Source: Beverwykella pulmonaria (Eukaryota; Ascomycota; Dothideomycetes; Pleosporales; Melanommataceae). Taken from it: 64,000 bases of DNA. The stretch is from NCBI GenBank assembly GCA_001599595.1, contig BCHH01000008.1:1275364-1339363 (forward strand), given 5' to 3'. The position numbers and the translations under genes were made by a program. Positions 10,371 to 24,500 of this stretch are shown here, piece after piece. The notes below the pieces were generated by a model that was given only the letters and a program-made list of their open reading frames with translations, was not told the DNA's origin and ran no database searches. Position 1 is the first letter of the stretch. Each line of letters starts with the position of its first letter.

Positions 10371-13300
10371 CTATAACTCATCCTTACCCCGCTCCTGCAC
10401 CTTCTGCCCCTTGCGCTCGGTCTCCCCAGCCCCATCCTTCGTCCGCTTCGCCAGCGCCGCAATCTCCTCATCATATACAGTCCATTCGGGGACCTGCCTC
10501 CTCGCCCTCTCCAACTTCGGTTCCTTGGTCTGGGGATTATTACACAAATCAATCGTCTTAGCCTCCTTCAAACTCTCGTCACTGCACCACGTCTCGCACC
10601 ACAGCCACTCCTGGGGCAAGCTATGGATCGGGAGATTGAACTGCATGTTATTCGGCAGATCCTGGTCCAAGTTGGACAAACTAGCTGGATCGGCCGAAAG
10701 AGAATGGTATTGTTGTCGCAGCCGGTCACCGGCCGCCATCTGCCGGAAGCGCTTGAGGTCGACGACATACAGCGCGGAGATGTGGTAGGGACGTCCGCGG
10801 AGGAAATTGGACCAGTATCCTGTCTTCCAGAAGCGGAAGCCTTCCATTTCGACGCGCGAGTCGCACATGGGCGTGAAGCCGTACGGGGCGCCTTCTAAAT
10901 CGTGCGTCACCAGCTCGTACATATCGGTCCTCACGATTTGGTCTGCGTCAACGAAGATGACCTTGTCGAGGTCGAGCGGGAACAGCACGTCTAGGAACAA
11001 GATCTTGTAGCCCCAGATCTCGCGCTGTTTTTCCGTTTGCCCGCGCAGCCAATGCGGCCATTTATACGTCACCATTTCGTACTGGAAGCCATATTCTGCT
11101 GCCATAGTAGGCAGGAAGGACTTAAACGACGGTGAGAGGAATTGCTCGATGAACCAGAATTTCACCGTGTGCGAGGTGTGCTTCATGACTGAGAGCATCA
11201 TGATGTTCAGCATACGCTCGTAGAGGTGCCCGCTGGCGACGGAAAATATGTTGATCTCGGCCTGAATGGCTTTCTTGTCGTGTTTGCTGCCAGAAAGGAA
11301 ATCTGCGCCTTTCTTGAGGACTTTTTCAGTGTTGAAACCTCCAAGTCCGATTTTGCCGAGGAATTGGTCCATTTTTTTAGAGCCTTTGCCTACGAGTTCT
11401 GAAGCGAGGCTTTCATCTGATCCAAGGACGTCGGCGTCTTCCTGGCCAGGTTTGCGAGATAGGCGAGGGAAGAGTGTGGTGCCTTGGAAGGACATCAGCA
11501 CAATCTCGCTGGTTTCGTCGTTAGGTTGTGGGGCCCAGCCCTTGGGGCCTGCGCTGTCGATGGTAAATACTTCTTGGCTTCGGCCACTCTTGAGCTGTAT
11601 GTTGTAGAAGCCGGGGTTGGCTTTGAATTGGAAGTACCCTAAGTTGGCCATGATAATGGTGTCTGCGAAATGGGGATTCTTTTCGGTAGCGAGAACAACT
11701 TCAGCACCTCGGGGAGGTTGTCCAGAGTTTGAAACATCACGAGAATGGCCCTCGATGAGGATACTCTCTAGTCCGTAGATTGCATCAATGTTCGCACCAC
11801 TACTCAACGAACTGAGTATGATGTTGTCCAGATCGTGGATGGACTCTTCCGGTGCCACGAGCCAAGATGGGGGGACATCCATCCCCAGGTTGAGCAAGGC
11901 TTCCTTAGGAATACCAGAGAAGTGTGCCTCCAAACTACCCACGGATCCATCCGCATTAAAGGTTGGCTTTGAATCCAAGAGGTACCGGTAGAAGCGCTTC
12001 ACAGGCAGTTCTTGTAGCATGCCTCGCGGATTCAAGAAGAGCTTGAGGCAAACACCATCCATCTCAGACAAGGTTTTCAATATAGGAATCCACTTCTGGG
12101 CCAACTCGCTAGCAGGGTCAATGGCGGCAGTGACTTGGATAATGGCGGTACTGTTATCCCCTTTAACGATTGCAGTGTGAGCGTCGCCCCAGATCTTGAA
12201 AACCTGGGTTCTCAAAGTCGACGCAGTTTCGAAGATGCCTTCTGGGATATCAGAGATAGTCGAGAGTGCAACCAGAGATTGAATCTTGGCCACATCAACG
12301 GCAGACGAGATCTTCTCGGTGAGTTCGAGTTCCTCTAGAGCTTTCTTAAGAGGCTGGATGCGCTTCGTTGTCTCATAAGAAAACAAAGTTTCGAAATCAT
12401 CCTGCGAGAATCTGTGGCCCTCAGGGATGGGGCCAACAAAACGTCCATTCAACAGCAGACCTTCTTGACCAGGCTCAAGACTTAAAGCGTCGAAAATCGG
12501 TTCTGCGGTTTTCCAAAACAAACTAGAGTTGCCTCGGATAGGAGACGAACCCGTATTCAGCATGAGAGTAGCCTGTAGCATGCCACAATTGAAGAAGCCC
12601 ATTTTGACCCAACTTTCGAGAATGTCCTCGGAGATACTGCTTAGATCGGCACCGTCTTGTGGATTGTGGATCATGACAATTTCCACACCCTGATGCTCGA
12701 TACGCCAATCTGCCACTGATTGGAGTAAAGCGCGCCCAGAAGCTGAATCAAAGTCCCCGATGACTATCAAGTGACCCCAGTCTTCCTTATTTGCTGTGTC
12801 TTCAGGCTCCATTGTAGGCATACTCTTCAACACCTCTCCGTGTTTCTCGACAAACTCTGCCATGTTCACGAGAGCGATATCTTTGTCATTCTCTGGGATT
12901 ATGAACGGATTCCGCTTGAGCGCGGCCTGTGCCAAAAACAATTGAGGAACCCAGGCGTCTTCTTGAATACTTTGCTCAAAAACTGCTTGTTGGACCTTTT
13001 GGAGGTCTGCACTGACGCGCTGGCTCAAAATTTGCAACCATGCGTCGGTTTGTGGGATGGGTGCGCCATTTACGAACAGCGGAGCGCTGGGGCCGTCCGC
13101 TGCGAGTCGTGCCAGATATTTCTTCGCGCCAGCAAGTCGTCGCGCTTCTTCTTTGGAGTCCAGTACGTCGATGAGCTGCAGGGCTTCGCGTTCCTTGCGC
13201 AGTTTTGAATTCTTGACAGTCGCGTCGAAGATAGCCTTGTCAGGCGCAGCCAACTTCTTACTCTCTTTAGACTGTTCCCAAGTTAGCGAGGAACATCATG

Positions 13301-15074
13301 GCAGCAGTGATCAGCTTACCGCGTCGAGGTACTTGATAACGGAAGAAAGGCCATATGTTTCAAGAAGGTGGTAGATAACCTTCGCTTGCCCCTCAGCACC
13401 CTCAGTCAAAGATCGTGGGACAAGACCCCATCGAATGGGAACTCCTCGCTTGACAAGCCCTGTGATAGTCTCGACTACCGCAAAGACTTCATCGGCGGAG
13501 GTGAAGTCAACTGGAAGTATGACATTGTGTATGTCTCGGCGCACAGGAGGCAGTTGACCTGGAAAGGTTCGTTGGAGAAGCTACATTAGTATTAGCCGGT
13601 GCAACTTGAATTAATTACTGTGAATACATACCGAGGTAAGAGGTGATGGCCAATTTTCATATCTAGAGTCCTTCTCTATATTATTCAACCAGATAATGAC
13701 CTTGCCTCCCTCTGTCTCATCCCTAAAATCATAACGTTGGGGTTCGTCCACCGCTTGAGTTTCAGTAATGGCAGAGTGTGATAGCAGAGAGATTGCATCG
13801 GGCCCAGAGAGGCCTTGACTTCGAACTCCATTGATGAGGTTACCTTCCCGGCGAAGGTGTTCAAGCAGAGCAAAGGGGTTGATGTCACGGTCGGGGACCT
13901 TTACACCGTTGATCCAGATAATGTTATACCCTTCTGGAAGAAGTTGCTTGCGATTTGAAACATGTTCTTCCAAAAACTCTTCGGACGCGTTGTGAGCCAC
14001 AATAGCCGAAGAATGTTTTGGGAAATCTTGGACCAGTTTCAGGAGCGTATCAAAGGGCTGTTCGCTCTTCATGACAAAACTAGCAGCTTTGAAGCCAAGG
14101 TTAGCAACCTCATCTTTTGATAGAGGCTTCAAGTCGGTGACCTCCTCGTCATCTCGCAGCTCTGTGTCCGGAGTGCCCACCGTCTTCTTTGCAACCGTTT
14201 CATCTGCTTTCTCAGCCTGTCGGTCATCAATGACGATATAATCAGTTCGCTTCAATTGCAGCTCAACACCATACCCATTCACAATCAGCGGCAATTTCGG
14301 TCCTTTTAGAGATGGTTTATGTCGAATGCGGTATGAGGTGGTCCCCTCCTTTGCAGTCTTGCTCAAGGTTTTGTGGAATTTCGCAAAAGAAGGCGAGGTG
14401 ATATCAGCGTACAAAATTGAGGGCAGCTCATTCGAGCTATCTCCCAGTATCCGGTCGAATGGCAGCTCGTACGTTCTGTCTTCTGTCAGCATTCAGTCTC
14501 CAGTAATCGCAGCCAAGTTATACCCACCTCTCGCCTTTGATAGCACCATGGCTGTCCTCCAATTGCGGGGAACAGTATTGCTTCCCTGAAAAAGCTACCC
14601 ATATTTCACAGTTCGTGTCCTGCTCTGCTTGTAATGAAGGTTCTACCGAAGTGTTGTAAAACTGATAATGTGCTTCTATGCGTGGCGCAGCAGAGCGCAC
14701 CGAGAGGGCGAATTGAAAGGAGGAAAGGGTCGCGGGGTCTGTGATGTGTCCGTCACTTTTCAGAAGCTCTATAAATGTGTTGTAGAGCTCCTGGTCGGTC
14801 GAGGCTTTGGCAAAGTAGCCTTCCGCTATGCGATCAAGGATGGGGAAGTATGCGGTCGAGTTCTCTTCTGCGGCGGTTTCTCTGAGATTGTTCAGCAAAA
14901 TTCTTGGGTGCAGTTACAGGGAATCCTTTACAATAGCTCAACTAAATAAGGCGCAGAGCTGAAAGGAGCTCGAAGGGCGACATTAATGCTCGGGCTGGCG
15001 AACGCGCCAATGTGTCTGAATGCGCATAGGACGAAGAGGCTCTTCGCGCTCAGCAGCGATGTGAGCACCCGCAT
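10371..15074 (-). CDS. gpt1: UDP-glucose:glycoprotein glucosyltransferase (UGGT)
   Basis: ER-lumen folding sensor that adds one glucose to the N-glycans of misfolded glycoproteins so that they rebind calnexin. Five exons (14932-15074, 14528-14881, 13632-14475, 13320-13580, 10371-13271) encode 1,500 residues, the family's normal length. Exon 1 encodes a signal peptide (MRVLTSLLSAKSLFVLCAF...) followed by ASPSINVALRAPF, the usual mature start. The long middle holds the thioredoxin-like sensor domains. The C-terminal GT24 catalytic domain contains PLDLDKVIFVDADQIVRTD (metal-binding DxD at about residue 1303), GFTPMCDSR and WKTGYWSNFL. The protein ends KDEL, a luminal ER-retrieval signal. The cosubstrate is UDP-glucose with a divalent metal. 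Exon joins are in phase and conserved motifs cross them. Confidence 0.97.
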
Positions 15075-15678
15075 TGCGCAAAGTAATGTTTGAAGCTGCT
15101 ATGGCGCCTAGGCAACCTTCTAGGGAATTTAAGGAGTGTGGGTCCGGTTGTCGAGGGAGATGGTCAGCTTTGATATCAAGAAGTTGCAACGTATGGCATT
15201 CCGCCTTGGGGCGGTTCGGGCTCCGTCGATGATCACCGATGCGATAATGGCCCAAAACTTAGAAGCGAAAGTAAGACCTAAACATGGTAGTTTGAATTGT
15301 CTCAACTGCAAGAGAGAAAGTATGTAGGGTTCAAGATGGTTAAGTCGTCAAGCACACAAGTGTGTTCGAACGTTGATGCTTGGCGCAATTGGACCCTTGC
15401 CCGCGCTAGCGCCGGCATTAGTGCAAAGAGGGACATGTTGGAGGGAACGTCTAAAATATACTTCTAGCCTACCTATCCCATGGTCAATCGTCGGAAATGG
15501 TTCGGTGTCTTGCTCAATAGTGCCTCCGAGATCTAGAATTGGTGCGTATCAAAGACGCTGTTCTTCATTTATCAGAGTCTTTTTGATATCCCATGACATA
15601 ATTATGGGTTCTGCTAAAATAGTCGTAGCTGTGGCGGCAAGGTATATTCTTCTTCAATGACAGTCTGTATGCAACATC
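15075..15678. other. Intergenic, UGGT promoter side
   Basis: 5' flank of UGGT and 3' flank of the P450. Short frames only, with no recognisable feature. Confidence 0.4.
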
Positions 15679-17785
15679 TTACTCGAACAAGAACCTCTCC
15701 CTTCCCCTCCTCACCATTCGTATGGGAATAGTAGTACCTCTTAACTGCAGTGTGATAATACTCCCCATCGTCTTCATCAACAAATGATCCGCACGATCCG
15801 CCGCCATCTGCCAAACCTCCTTCCTCTCTTTCCCCCCAACCGGCATCTTCTCGATCTCAGCATCGCTAGCAAACTCGTCTACTGCAAGCTCAACGCTATA
15901 TTCGGAGAAGATCACAGCGAAAACAGCGAGAACCTCAACCTGAGCGAATCGACGACCGATGCAGGAGCGATAGCCGTCACTAAACGGAATGTACGAGCCT
16001 TTGACAGGCTTGAATAGATGTGCGGAAGTGTCTTCGCCAGACGGTCCTCGCAGATCCTCATCGTCGTAGTTTATGTCTTCAAAAGCTTCCGTGGGTTTGC
16101 CGTCAACCAGCCAACGCTCAGGTCGGAAGCAGTCTGCGTCGGAACGGCCGTTGGTGCTTTGGTAGTCGGGTGGTGGAGGCCAATATTTTGGATTGCGGTG
16201 GATGCCCCCGGACAAAGAGAGATCAATATCCCCAGGAAACGTGTACTGCTGGCCACCCATTGTGAATTGCTGAGGTCGTCCTGGTGTTGTGGACTTGAGG
16301 ATGTTGATGACAGGCTGTAAGAGGCGGAGTGTCTCGTTCATCACCGCAGCCGGCATGCCATTGAATAGTCGCGGGAAGTCCTCGTCATACGTCCAATCTT
16401 TGACTGGCTTACTTCCTAGAGTCTTATCGATATCCTCTTGGAGGCGTTTTTGAGATTGTTGGTTCATGGCAAGGAAGAGCAGAGAAAAATGGATAACATT
16501 CGCAGTTGTCTCATGTCCGGCTAGCATGATTACGAACGCATTGCCCAGAATGTCGCTCTTTTGGAGGTCTGTCGTCTTTTCGTCAAGAATGCCACTTCCT
16601 CTTATGAGGGTCCCGAAGAGGTCCATCCCTTCGGTACTCCGACCGGAGGCGATTTCCTCCTTTTTGGCATCGAAAAGCTCGTTCATGTACTTACCCCACT
16701 CGATGACAGCTGTGCCAACCGTTCGGTGGATCTTGATGGGAGATTTTGCTGTATGATTTGTTAAATCACGAGTATAAGAAAAGGTAAAGACCTATGGTTA
16801 AATTGATAAGGGAATGAAAGCGGATAGAGGAGATTGAAAGGTAGCTGGGCAGTGATACGCTACCTATAATTTTTCTGAGGATAAGGAAACACTTTGAGCT
16901 TACTTAGATATTCTGGAGGGCCCATTTGCGTCCACATGATGTTATGGAGAAGAGAACCCAGCGCCTCTCGATAGTTCATCTTATGCCCTGGGGGAATTTG
17001 GGATCCAAATATGGAATCTACTCCCGTAGTCTGCTTTTCGGTGTGCTCTTCCTCTTCATGGGGCCAAGCGACACGAACACCAAAACCAGCGCGACTGATG
17101 ACATAAAGAGCAAATCTCATAGTATCCATGGCGGGATCGTGTATGGTTTGCTCTTCCCCCCCATCAGGCCCAGTCCATAACCTCATAAGGCACTGTGCGT
17201 GATGTAAGGATTCTAAGAATACCAGCTCGTTGTTCTTCTCTCCAAAGCTTGGCGCTGTTAGTCTTCTATGCATGCGCCATTCTGAGCCTTCAGTGGCGAC
17301 TACGTTCTTGCCATAGATGTTAAGCCGCGAGTACAAATGAAGTGGCTTAGGGAAGTCGTTTCTTCGCGTGGTGACTTGGGTCACAACCTCGGCATCAGCG
17401 ACGAAAGCCGATATTCTCGAGGGACTTGCAACAATGAAGACATCTGTGCCTAGATCTGCGAATGGTTTGTATCCTAATCGATACGCCCACTCCGGATCCA
17501 GCAAACTGCATTCGTCGGAGGTTAACAATGATCATCGAAGCAACAGCAGAATGCGACCTACTCAAACCAGACACCTTTGCAGTAAGCTGGGAGTTTTGCC
17601 AACAATGGAAGCCAGATAGGGTTTGTTGCCAGCCAGAGAACCCCGTGGACATACACTGGCAGTACCACAACACGCAGACCCGAGCTCTTCGCGATTGCGA
17701 TATTGCGCGCCAGACTACGATAACTGCTGATTACATGGTATAGCACAATGGCGGCGACGGCGCTTAACACCAGGAGAACGGCCAT
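15679..17785 (-). CDS. Cytochrome P450 monooxygenase (fungal, membrane-bound)
   Basis: Haem-thiolate monooxygenase of the ER membrane, working with NADPH-P450 reductase; substrate unknown. Three exons (17562-17785, 16904-17505, 15679-16748) encode 631 residues, long for a P450. The start MAVLLVLSAVAAIVLYHVI gives an N-terminal membrane anchor. Visible landmarks are the C-helix WRMHRR, I-helix AGHETTAN, K-helix ETLR, FRPERW, and the haem loop PFSDGYRSCIGRRFA with the Cys ligand near residue 530. An acidic insert (NYDDEDLRGPSGEDTS) precedes the haem loop. The second donor is AA|GTAAGC at 16903, giving PPEYLTKSPIKIHR; reading on to 16864 would break the frame. No secondary-metabolite neighbours are seen, so its role may be detoxification or primary lipid metabolism. 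Confidence 0.94.
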
Positions 17786-20700
17786 GCTGATGCAGAGATG
17801 AACAATGGTAGAACGGGAACAATGCAAGGAAAGAAAAAGAGACAGAAATATGCAAAGGACACCACGGTTGCTAGAGTGAAAGGATGCGCGTGAATGATAG
17901 ATGTTGAAGAGGGTTGAGGTGATGTTGTGATGTTGCCAAAATTCATGCCTCATTGGTGTTTGAAGGAGGTGCCACCTTTAGCCATCAGCGTCTCGCTAAC
18001 CGTGAGCCTCACAATACCAAGCAGCCTCGACAACCTCGTAGAGGTCTTGGATCTACTATTCTTCTGCGCATACCATCTACGGGTGCTGCGAGCAACCAAA
18101 GATCTCAGCCAGAGGGAAAGGGAGAGGGGAGATTGACGGCAAGGCTGTCGTTTCTGAGACTAAATCCAGTGAGGGACGCCGATGCACTGTGACTTGGCAC
18201 GGTCGTACACCCAACGGCGCTGTGTTCACCCGGCGGAGCTGTCACTTTTCGAGGGGCTTTGTCAGTTCCGCATCACACGCACCGTGGACACCTCAGAGGT
18301 GGCACAGAGGTCACCGTGGGTTGTCTGTCCCACCAAAAACACATCAATTCTTCCTTATATCGCCACTAGAGCGCGGATGTAGCGCTATGAATCAAGCACG
18401 AGAAAGTGTGACAAAAGGTCGCTACCATCCCACTTGTCACGCCTGCAAGACTATATCGCATGCCATATACCGTCCTATGTCCGCAAGCTGTGGCGACAGA
18501 CAGGGCTCGTTATCGCCTCCTTCATTCTATTGCTCTTACTCACAACATTGCCCATGGCAGTCTGGCCAACAGTCTTCAGTCCCAAGTGCAACCCTGGAGT
18601 CTGCAATGCAAGACGCATCTGCTGAATGTAGTGAATGATGTGCGAAGGACCTTCCATGCATCAAACCTCACTCGCAGTTCTCATTTGCTAATCAAAGTTC
18701 TCACCAACGGCAGACATTTCCCCAGTTTCATCGACAACAAGATTCGCCTCGGTTCTCTGTGACTTCTGTCACACAAACTAGTCTTTTAACCTCCGACTTT
18801 AGGGCGACCTAACGTTCTCCGGAGACGAGGATGCTGCAGAAGCGCCGGAAAGACTTCACTGGCGCGCAGTCCCTTGTAGCTCGCCGTAGACCACGTGGGC
18901 TTCTTTTTATCATGGACCAGGTTTAATTGCGCTTGATTTCTGCAAGCTGACCCATCTCCAATATGATAGGTTCTGCTAAAGGCAATTATCATAACTCATC
19001 GGAAATATTGACAGTGAACACCCGGAGAGTCTTATCGTATTTTAAGACCAATTTACCGAATGGAAAGTCGCTATCGACATCGGTTGGCTGCTGGACAGTC
19101 TGGCTTCCAGCTTAATAAGGCCTTGAGGCGCCAAAGAGGTTAGCATCCATCGCCGCCGGCTCTTTGATCAAATCCTCACGGCAGCTGACCAGACCCCTAT
19201 GGCTGTTGGCCTCTCTGCTAATCGTAGCATCTGGAAAAGATAGTCTGGCAGACATCATGCCATTTTTCGGATTCGCAAAGCACAGCCTCATTGGTGTTCC
19301 AAGGAATCCCCGTTCGATTGCATGGCACATGTCTTGACCGTTTGCACGCGAACCTTGAGATGCTTGTAAGACAGTACTTGTACCGACAATAGCATTACGA
19401 CGAAGCAATTCCAGAATGCTCTTGACTCGCCGTTCCTGCCGAGTGGACTGATTTCTAGAAACTAATGAAACGCTCGGCGACTTTGCGGAGGGGTATCCCA
19501 GACTGATCTTTCAGGCACAAGAATTGCAACATGATGCTGAAGGGCCACGGTGGGCATTACCACGGCCGACTTGATACGCAGGGACGACGACAGAGCCCAA
19601 GATTGCTGATCTCGCTGCACGTGCAGACAGCGGTGAAGGGCAGTTTGCTGTATCGCAAGTGCTAGCGGGCTCGTGGATAGTGTGGAGATTCACTGAATCG
19701 CTCAAACAGCGGCTTAGCAGCGGTCACGGCAAAGGGGACTTTAGTATGGAGAAGGCATCAGTCATGAATATGGTCAAGCATTGAGCTGGCGATTCACCAC
19801 GAGGTTGCATGCTCCGTCTGCAGCCCTCGCCGCCACCAGCAGCACATCACTTCCATGATGCCTTCTCGAAGGGCGGGTGACGACCATGGGTGGAGCTGCC
19901 AGAACGCTACAACGGCTTTCCACGTCCGACGGGTCGCTCGTTTTTGCACGTTATATCATGCAGATTTAAAACATCTGAATTTCAAACAGTTATCAGCGTT
20001 GGGCCAATAAGACGAGAAGTTTCGATACCTTACACGTGGTCTCTGACCCTTGACACCGAGTCAGCTCCCTGTCAGGACACCTGTTTGCACCCCTACTGTC
20101 CCCTCGGACGCGGAAAGCCGATGTAGAGCGAGCATGGAATAGCAGCAGTTGATGCTTCACGCATGGTTGGGACTGCAGTTTCATGCACTGGCAATCTCTC
20201 GACGCCCTAGGCGGTGCTCAGGCCCCTCATCTCGTGCAAATGCTAGGGTGCTGGGCAGAAATCATCCGATGCGGTGAGTGGTGCTGGAGCGTGTTCGAGA
20301 GGAGGGACGGAGTTGGGCGCACCTTGTTCACGCAGCGCAGAGACACACGCCGGGCAACGCGGCAAGCAGCCTGGGGAGGAGGCCAGGGGGGAAGAGACAG
20401 ACGTTACAGAAGGAGCCGACTGGTGAGTGATGGGCGATGAGGGGAAGTGGTGTCTGTGTCGTGCCAGGGCTAGAGTCACGTTACCCAGGAGCATGCCGGG
20501 GTGCGGGCGGTCAGAAGTGGGCGGCCGTGGCACGCGTTGGTGCCCAGCAGATACTCGATGTCCCTGTTTGATGCTGAGGGATGCTCGATTGATCGAGGGG
20601 CGTCCGCACTGTCTGCCGTGCGGCCGCAGCGTTTTCCACAGCTTCGGGACTGGGTTTGATGGCTTGCAAAAGGCTTTTTCGCCCGCAGTAGCGACACCGC

Positions 20701-21516
20701 TCACGGGTGCTGCTTGAATCGTGTGTGCAGCAACCCACTTACTCGCACATGTGGTGCCCTCAATTCTGCTCCATACCGTGGCGGTCAGCGAGGGGCTGGG
20801 CTAGCTACTCTTTGTTGTCCGCGATCTATCAACAACAGAACGCGGCTGCACCCATTCCGTCCTCCTGCCAGCCTCCCGACAACCCCCCCGGTGCTCACAC
20901 ACGCCCAGGGCCATCTTATCCTGCCGCCGCTTCCACCTGGCCGACTGAGTCTCTCCCGGGCCCTCTCGTTCGCGACGCCGGCCCGTGCTGCACTTCTCCC
21001 AGCGCCACCCTGCTCGCCAGCTCCAAACGTCGCCGCAGAGACTCGCCGTCTCAGCGCCCTCGCATCGCAGAATCGCATCTGGCAGTGCGCGCTAGCCTCT
21101 TGCCCGCTTCCAGTGCGATCTCCGGCTCCATGGTAAGGTCGCACTCAAGGCTGGGTCGTCTTTGCGCCTGACTGAAGCTCCCGCCCTCTGCAGCATCCAA
21201 CCTTGCCGACTCCGACCTCCCGCAAGTGCTCTTGACTGTTGCCCTGCGACGCTTGTCAAACCCTCCCATCAAACCCCCGGTGATGACGCGGATTGTTCCG
21301 CGTGCTCGCTGAACGTCTCCGCTCATACCCACCGCTGACGTGCTGGTGAATTGCCCTCTGCTTTTGCCTTGCCGAGGCCCTCCCACCCACTCACCACCCC
21401 CCCGAGCTCCTGTGCTGGGCAGCCGCTGTTTGGAGCTGCACGTCCAAAGTAGTTGCAGAGTAGCTCACGTCGATCATCGCAGCCGCATGGTCTGAGCGGG
21501 ACTGTCTGATATAAGG
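17786..21516. other. 3.7 kb region without a convincing gene
   Basis: Lies between the P450 start and the Zn2Cys6 regulator. Many short open frames occur, but none has a family signature, a start in good context plus introns, or an obvious homologous fold. The right-hand 800 nt (20,700-21,516) are C/T-rich and probably contain the promoter and a long 5' leader of the regulator. Base composition is ordinary, with no AT-rich degeneration of the kind left by repeat-induced point mutation. Confidence 0.5.
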
Positions 21517-24500
21517 ATGGACAGCGGTGATCCGGACGCGCCCTATAAACGTCCGCGTTTGGACTCTGTCAACCCAGTGTATAACGGCCTTCACCCCCCG
21601 CCGCCGCCTCACGCCCAACCCTCTCGACACCCGTCACTTTCCACTACTGCCCACGCCTCGTCACCTCCTCTCCCGGCCCATCACTATCCTCCCACTAGTC
21701 TGCCGCCCCCCTCACCGGCATATCCAGGACACCACCCAGGACCACACCCGATCGCCTCTCCGACTCTTCCACCTTCCGATATTCGCGCCTATTCGGACCC
21801 CAGGAACATACCTTCGCCCGGCCAGCGCACTAATGGCTTGCCCAACCCTCCCGTGACCCTCCCCGCGAGACATATCACTCAAGACAGCATTTCCACGTAT
21901 CGTCCGCCCGCCGTTGCGCCAGACCACCTCGATCCACGGTCGACCAGCGGCGACGCCAAACCGACTGTTCCCATGGATAATGGCGGCCAACCAGCCTGGA
22001 CTCCGAACCCGGAGCACCGCCATCATGGCAGCATCCCGAATACCAATGGCTATCCTACCCAGAACAACACCAGCCCGATACATGAGCAGCCTTTCACGCC
22101 CCCGCTACCACCGCAGCATTATGGACAGCCTGCCAACGTCTACCCCCCGGTCCCGTACATGGCGCAGTATCAGAGCCAGCAGGCGCACATGAGACGGAAG
22201 CAGGTTCGAGCTACCCAAGCTTGTAACCACTGTCGCTCGCGGAAGCAGAAATGTGACGAGGCAAGACCGTGTCAGTTCTGCAGAGAGAACAACTTCGACT
22301 GCCAATACAAAGATGTCCCTCCCCCAAAGTAAGTCGTTGCATCGGTTTCGCGTCTCTTGACTGACACCCAACAGGCAGGATCGGAGTATGATGCAGCTCC
22401 AGGATAGCGTGAACAACATCTCGGACACATTAAAGACCTTCCTGGAAAGATTCGATTCCTGGAAGCACAGCGTAGAGACTCGTCTTCCACAACACCGGCC
22501 TAGCGAAATGATGACCATGACTTCAAATCACGCTTCGCCAGACCAGAGTTATGCCATCAGAGGCTCTATAAGTGAGCAGAACGGATCCAGAATGCCTACT
22601 CCAGTACAGGGCCGAAACCAGATGCACAGGGTCAACAGTATGAAAATGGAGTCTCCGATTGTTGCTTATTCCAACATGTCTCCTATCGCTGCACATGCGT
22701 CTACTCCGGTCAAGCAAGAATCCATGTTAGGCCCATCTCAGCAACCTGCTACGCCAGCCGACAGTGTGAGGACGGATCACACCAATTCAGCCGGTGACAC
22801 CAAAAAGGAGGAAAGAAAAGGACTCCAAGGTGACCACACAACAGCTGCCCATCAACTTCTAGAAGAGTGGCCTTCTCTGTTACAAATATGTTCCAATATG
22901 GATGCGATCAAGGCCATGAAGGCCAATGGTCAGCAGGTCAGCGACTATCCCATGCTACTGGAGCAGAAGCGTGGCCTCGTCCGCGTATGGGGAGTGGGAG
23001 AAGGTGCCGATTTGAATGATGGAACCCAAGGGCCTGTTAGCCCCAAAGACAACGATTCTGATGCATCTTCGCCGAGACCTCTCCAAGAAGGTTTGTGGGG
23101 AACAGGAGACCATTCCAGTCCAGGCACCATGAGCGGAAGCACGCCTCGAGACAGCCATGACCACATAGGAGGACTTGGTTCAGACGGAAGACTCAACCTC
23201 CAATCCTCAGTCATTTGGAATTTGCATGATTCATATCATCTGAATATCCACAGTCTGCACCCCTTTGTGAACCCGAGCAGCCTAAGAAAAATGATCACGG
23301 AGTTTGTCGATAAATACAGCCCAGACCGGAAATCCATGAATGTTATGTCTCCAGGCTCTGCTATACCGAACCATCTTAACCCTGGCATCAAAAGGAAAAG
23401 GTCTTCCAGCTCATTTACGGACCCATACTCGCCAGCCAGAGACTCATCGACAGTCTCGATCGAGAGATCTCTTCGCAATGCAATAGTCCTTCTTGTCCTT
23501 GCCCTGGGTAAAGTCTGCAATTTCAAGGAACCATTGCCCGCACCAATGAACGACAGAGGTCCTATAACATTTGGTACCTGTGGCAACTCTCCGCATTCTG
23601 CCACTAATAGCTTCAGCGAGGAATCAGAGAATCGTCCACGAAACATCGATACTATGCCAGGCATGGCATACTTTTCTTACGCCACCGACATCCTTGGAAA
23701 CCAGCAGGGTGGGAATACTGTAGCGCATGCGCAAGCCATGCTTCTTGCCGCGCTCTATCTGGGACAGTTTGCTCGCGTTCTGGAGAGCTGGAGCTGGATC
23801 AACAATGCCTGCCGTATCTGTCTCATTCTGATCAAATCGGACATGCCAAAGATTGAGAGAAAGGCTTTATTTGACACCTCAAAGCCAAGACCACAGTACT
23901 CATCAAAGGAGAATTATCGACTGAATCTGGTCAAGTGCGTTTACTGGACATGCCTACAACTTGAAACCGACATTCTGGCCGAACTGAGCTCACTGCCTCC
24001 TAGTGATATCTCGAAACACCAGGCAACAGTCTCATATCCGTCGGGAGTATTTGAAAGATTTCCCGATGATTTCTCTTACGACGAAGGCTCGACCCACGAC
24101 AGGACAATGTGGATCTATTCGAGTCAGATTCATCTTCGCGTTATCTTAAATGAAGCGCACAACACATTGTATAGCCCAAATGATCGGAAACGAGCTCCAG
24201 GCTTCGATGTAAAAGATTTGTTTGAGGTAGCCAAAGCTGCGCGTCTTCACGCTGATATCCTTACGAGCTGGAGACGACTATTGCCTCCCACGCTAGCCTG
24301 GAGCGACGATGACCCCCCATCCAAGGATATCAATATCGCGAGACTGCGCGCGAAGTTCTATGGAGGACACTATATGATCCTTCGTCCATTCTTATTTCTC
24401 GCTGTTCATGACATTCAGCTTCCTCCTGGTCCGGCGGTCGCTTGGTCTTCGCAAGCCAACTCCCCGACGGGCAACGGCACTCCGACTGGTACACCTCAGA

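Noticed and set aside
16864..16903. Extension of P450 exon 2 to the next possible donor (TATAG|GTAGCG)
   Set aside because: It breaks the frame with exon 3. Donor AA|GTAAGC at 16,903 gives an in-phase join and family-like sequence.
18434..18625. Short frame with a Leu-rich hydrophobic stretch that could be a small membrane protein
   Set aside because: The frame has no ATG before the hydrophobic stretch and no supporting context.
17786..21516. RIP-degraded transposon
   Set aside because: Base composition is near that of the genes, with no terminal repeats and no transposase-like residues recognised.
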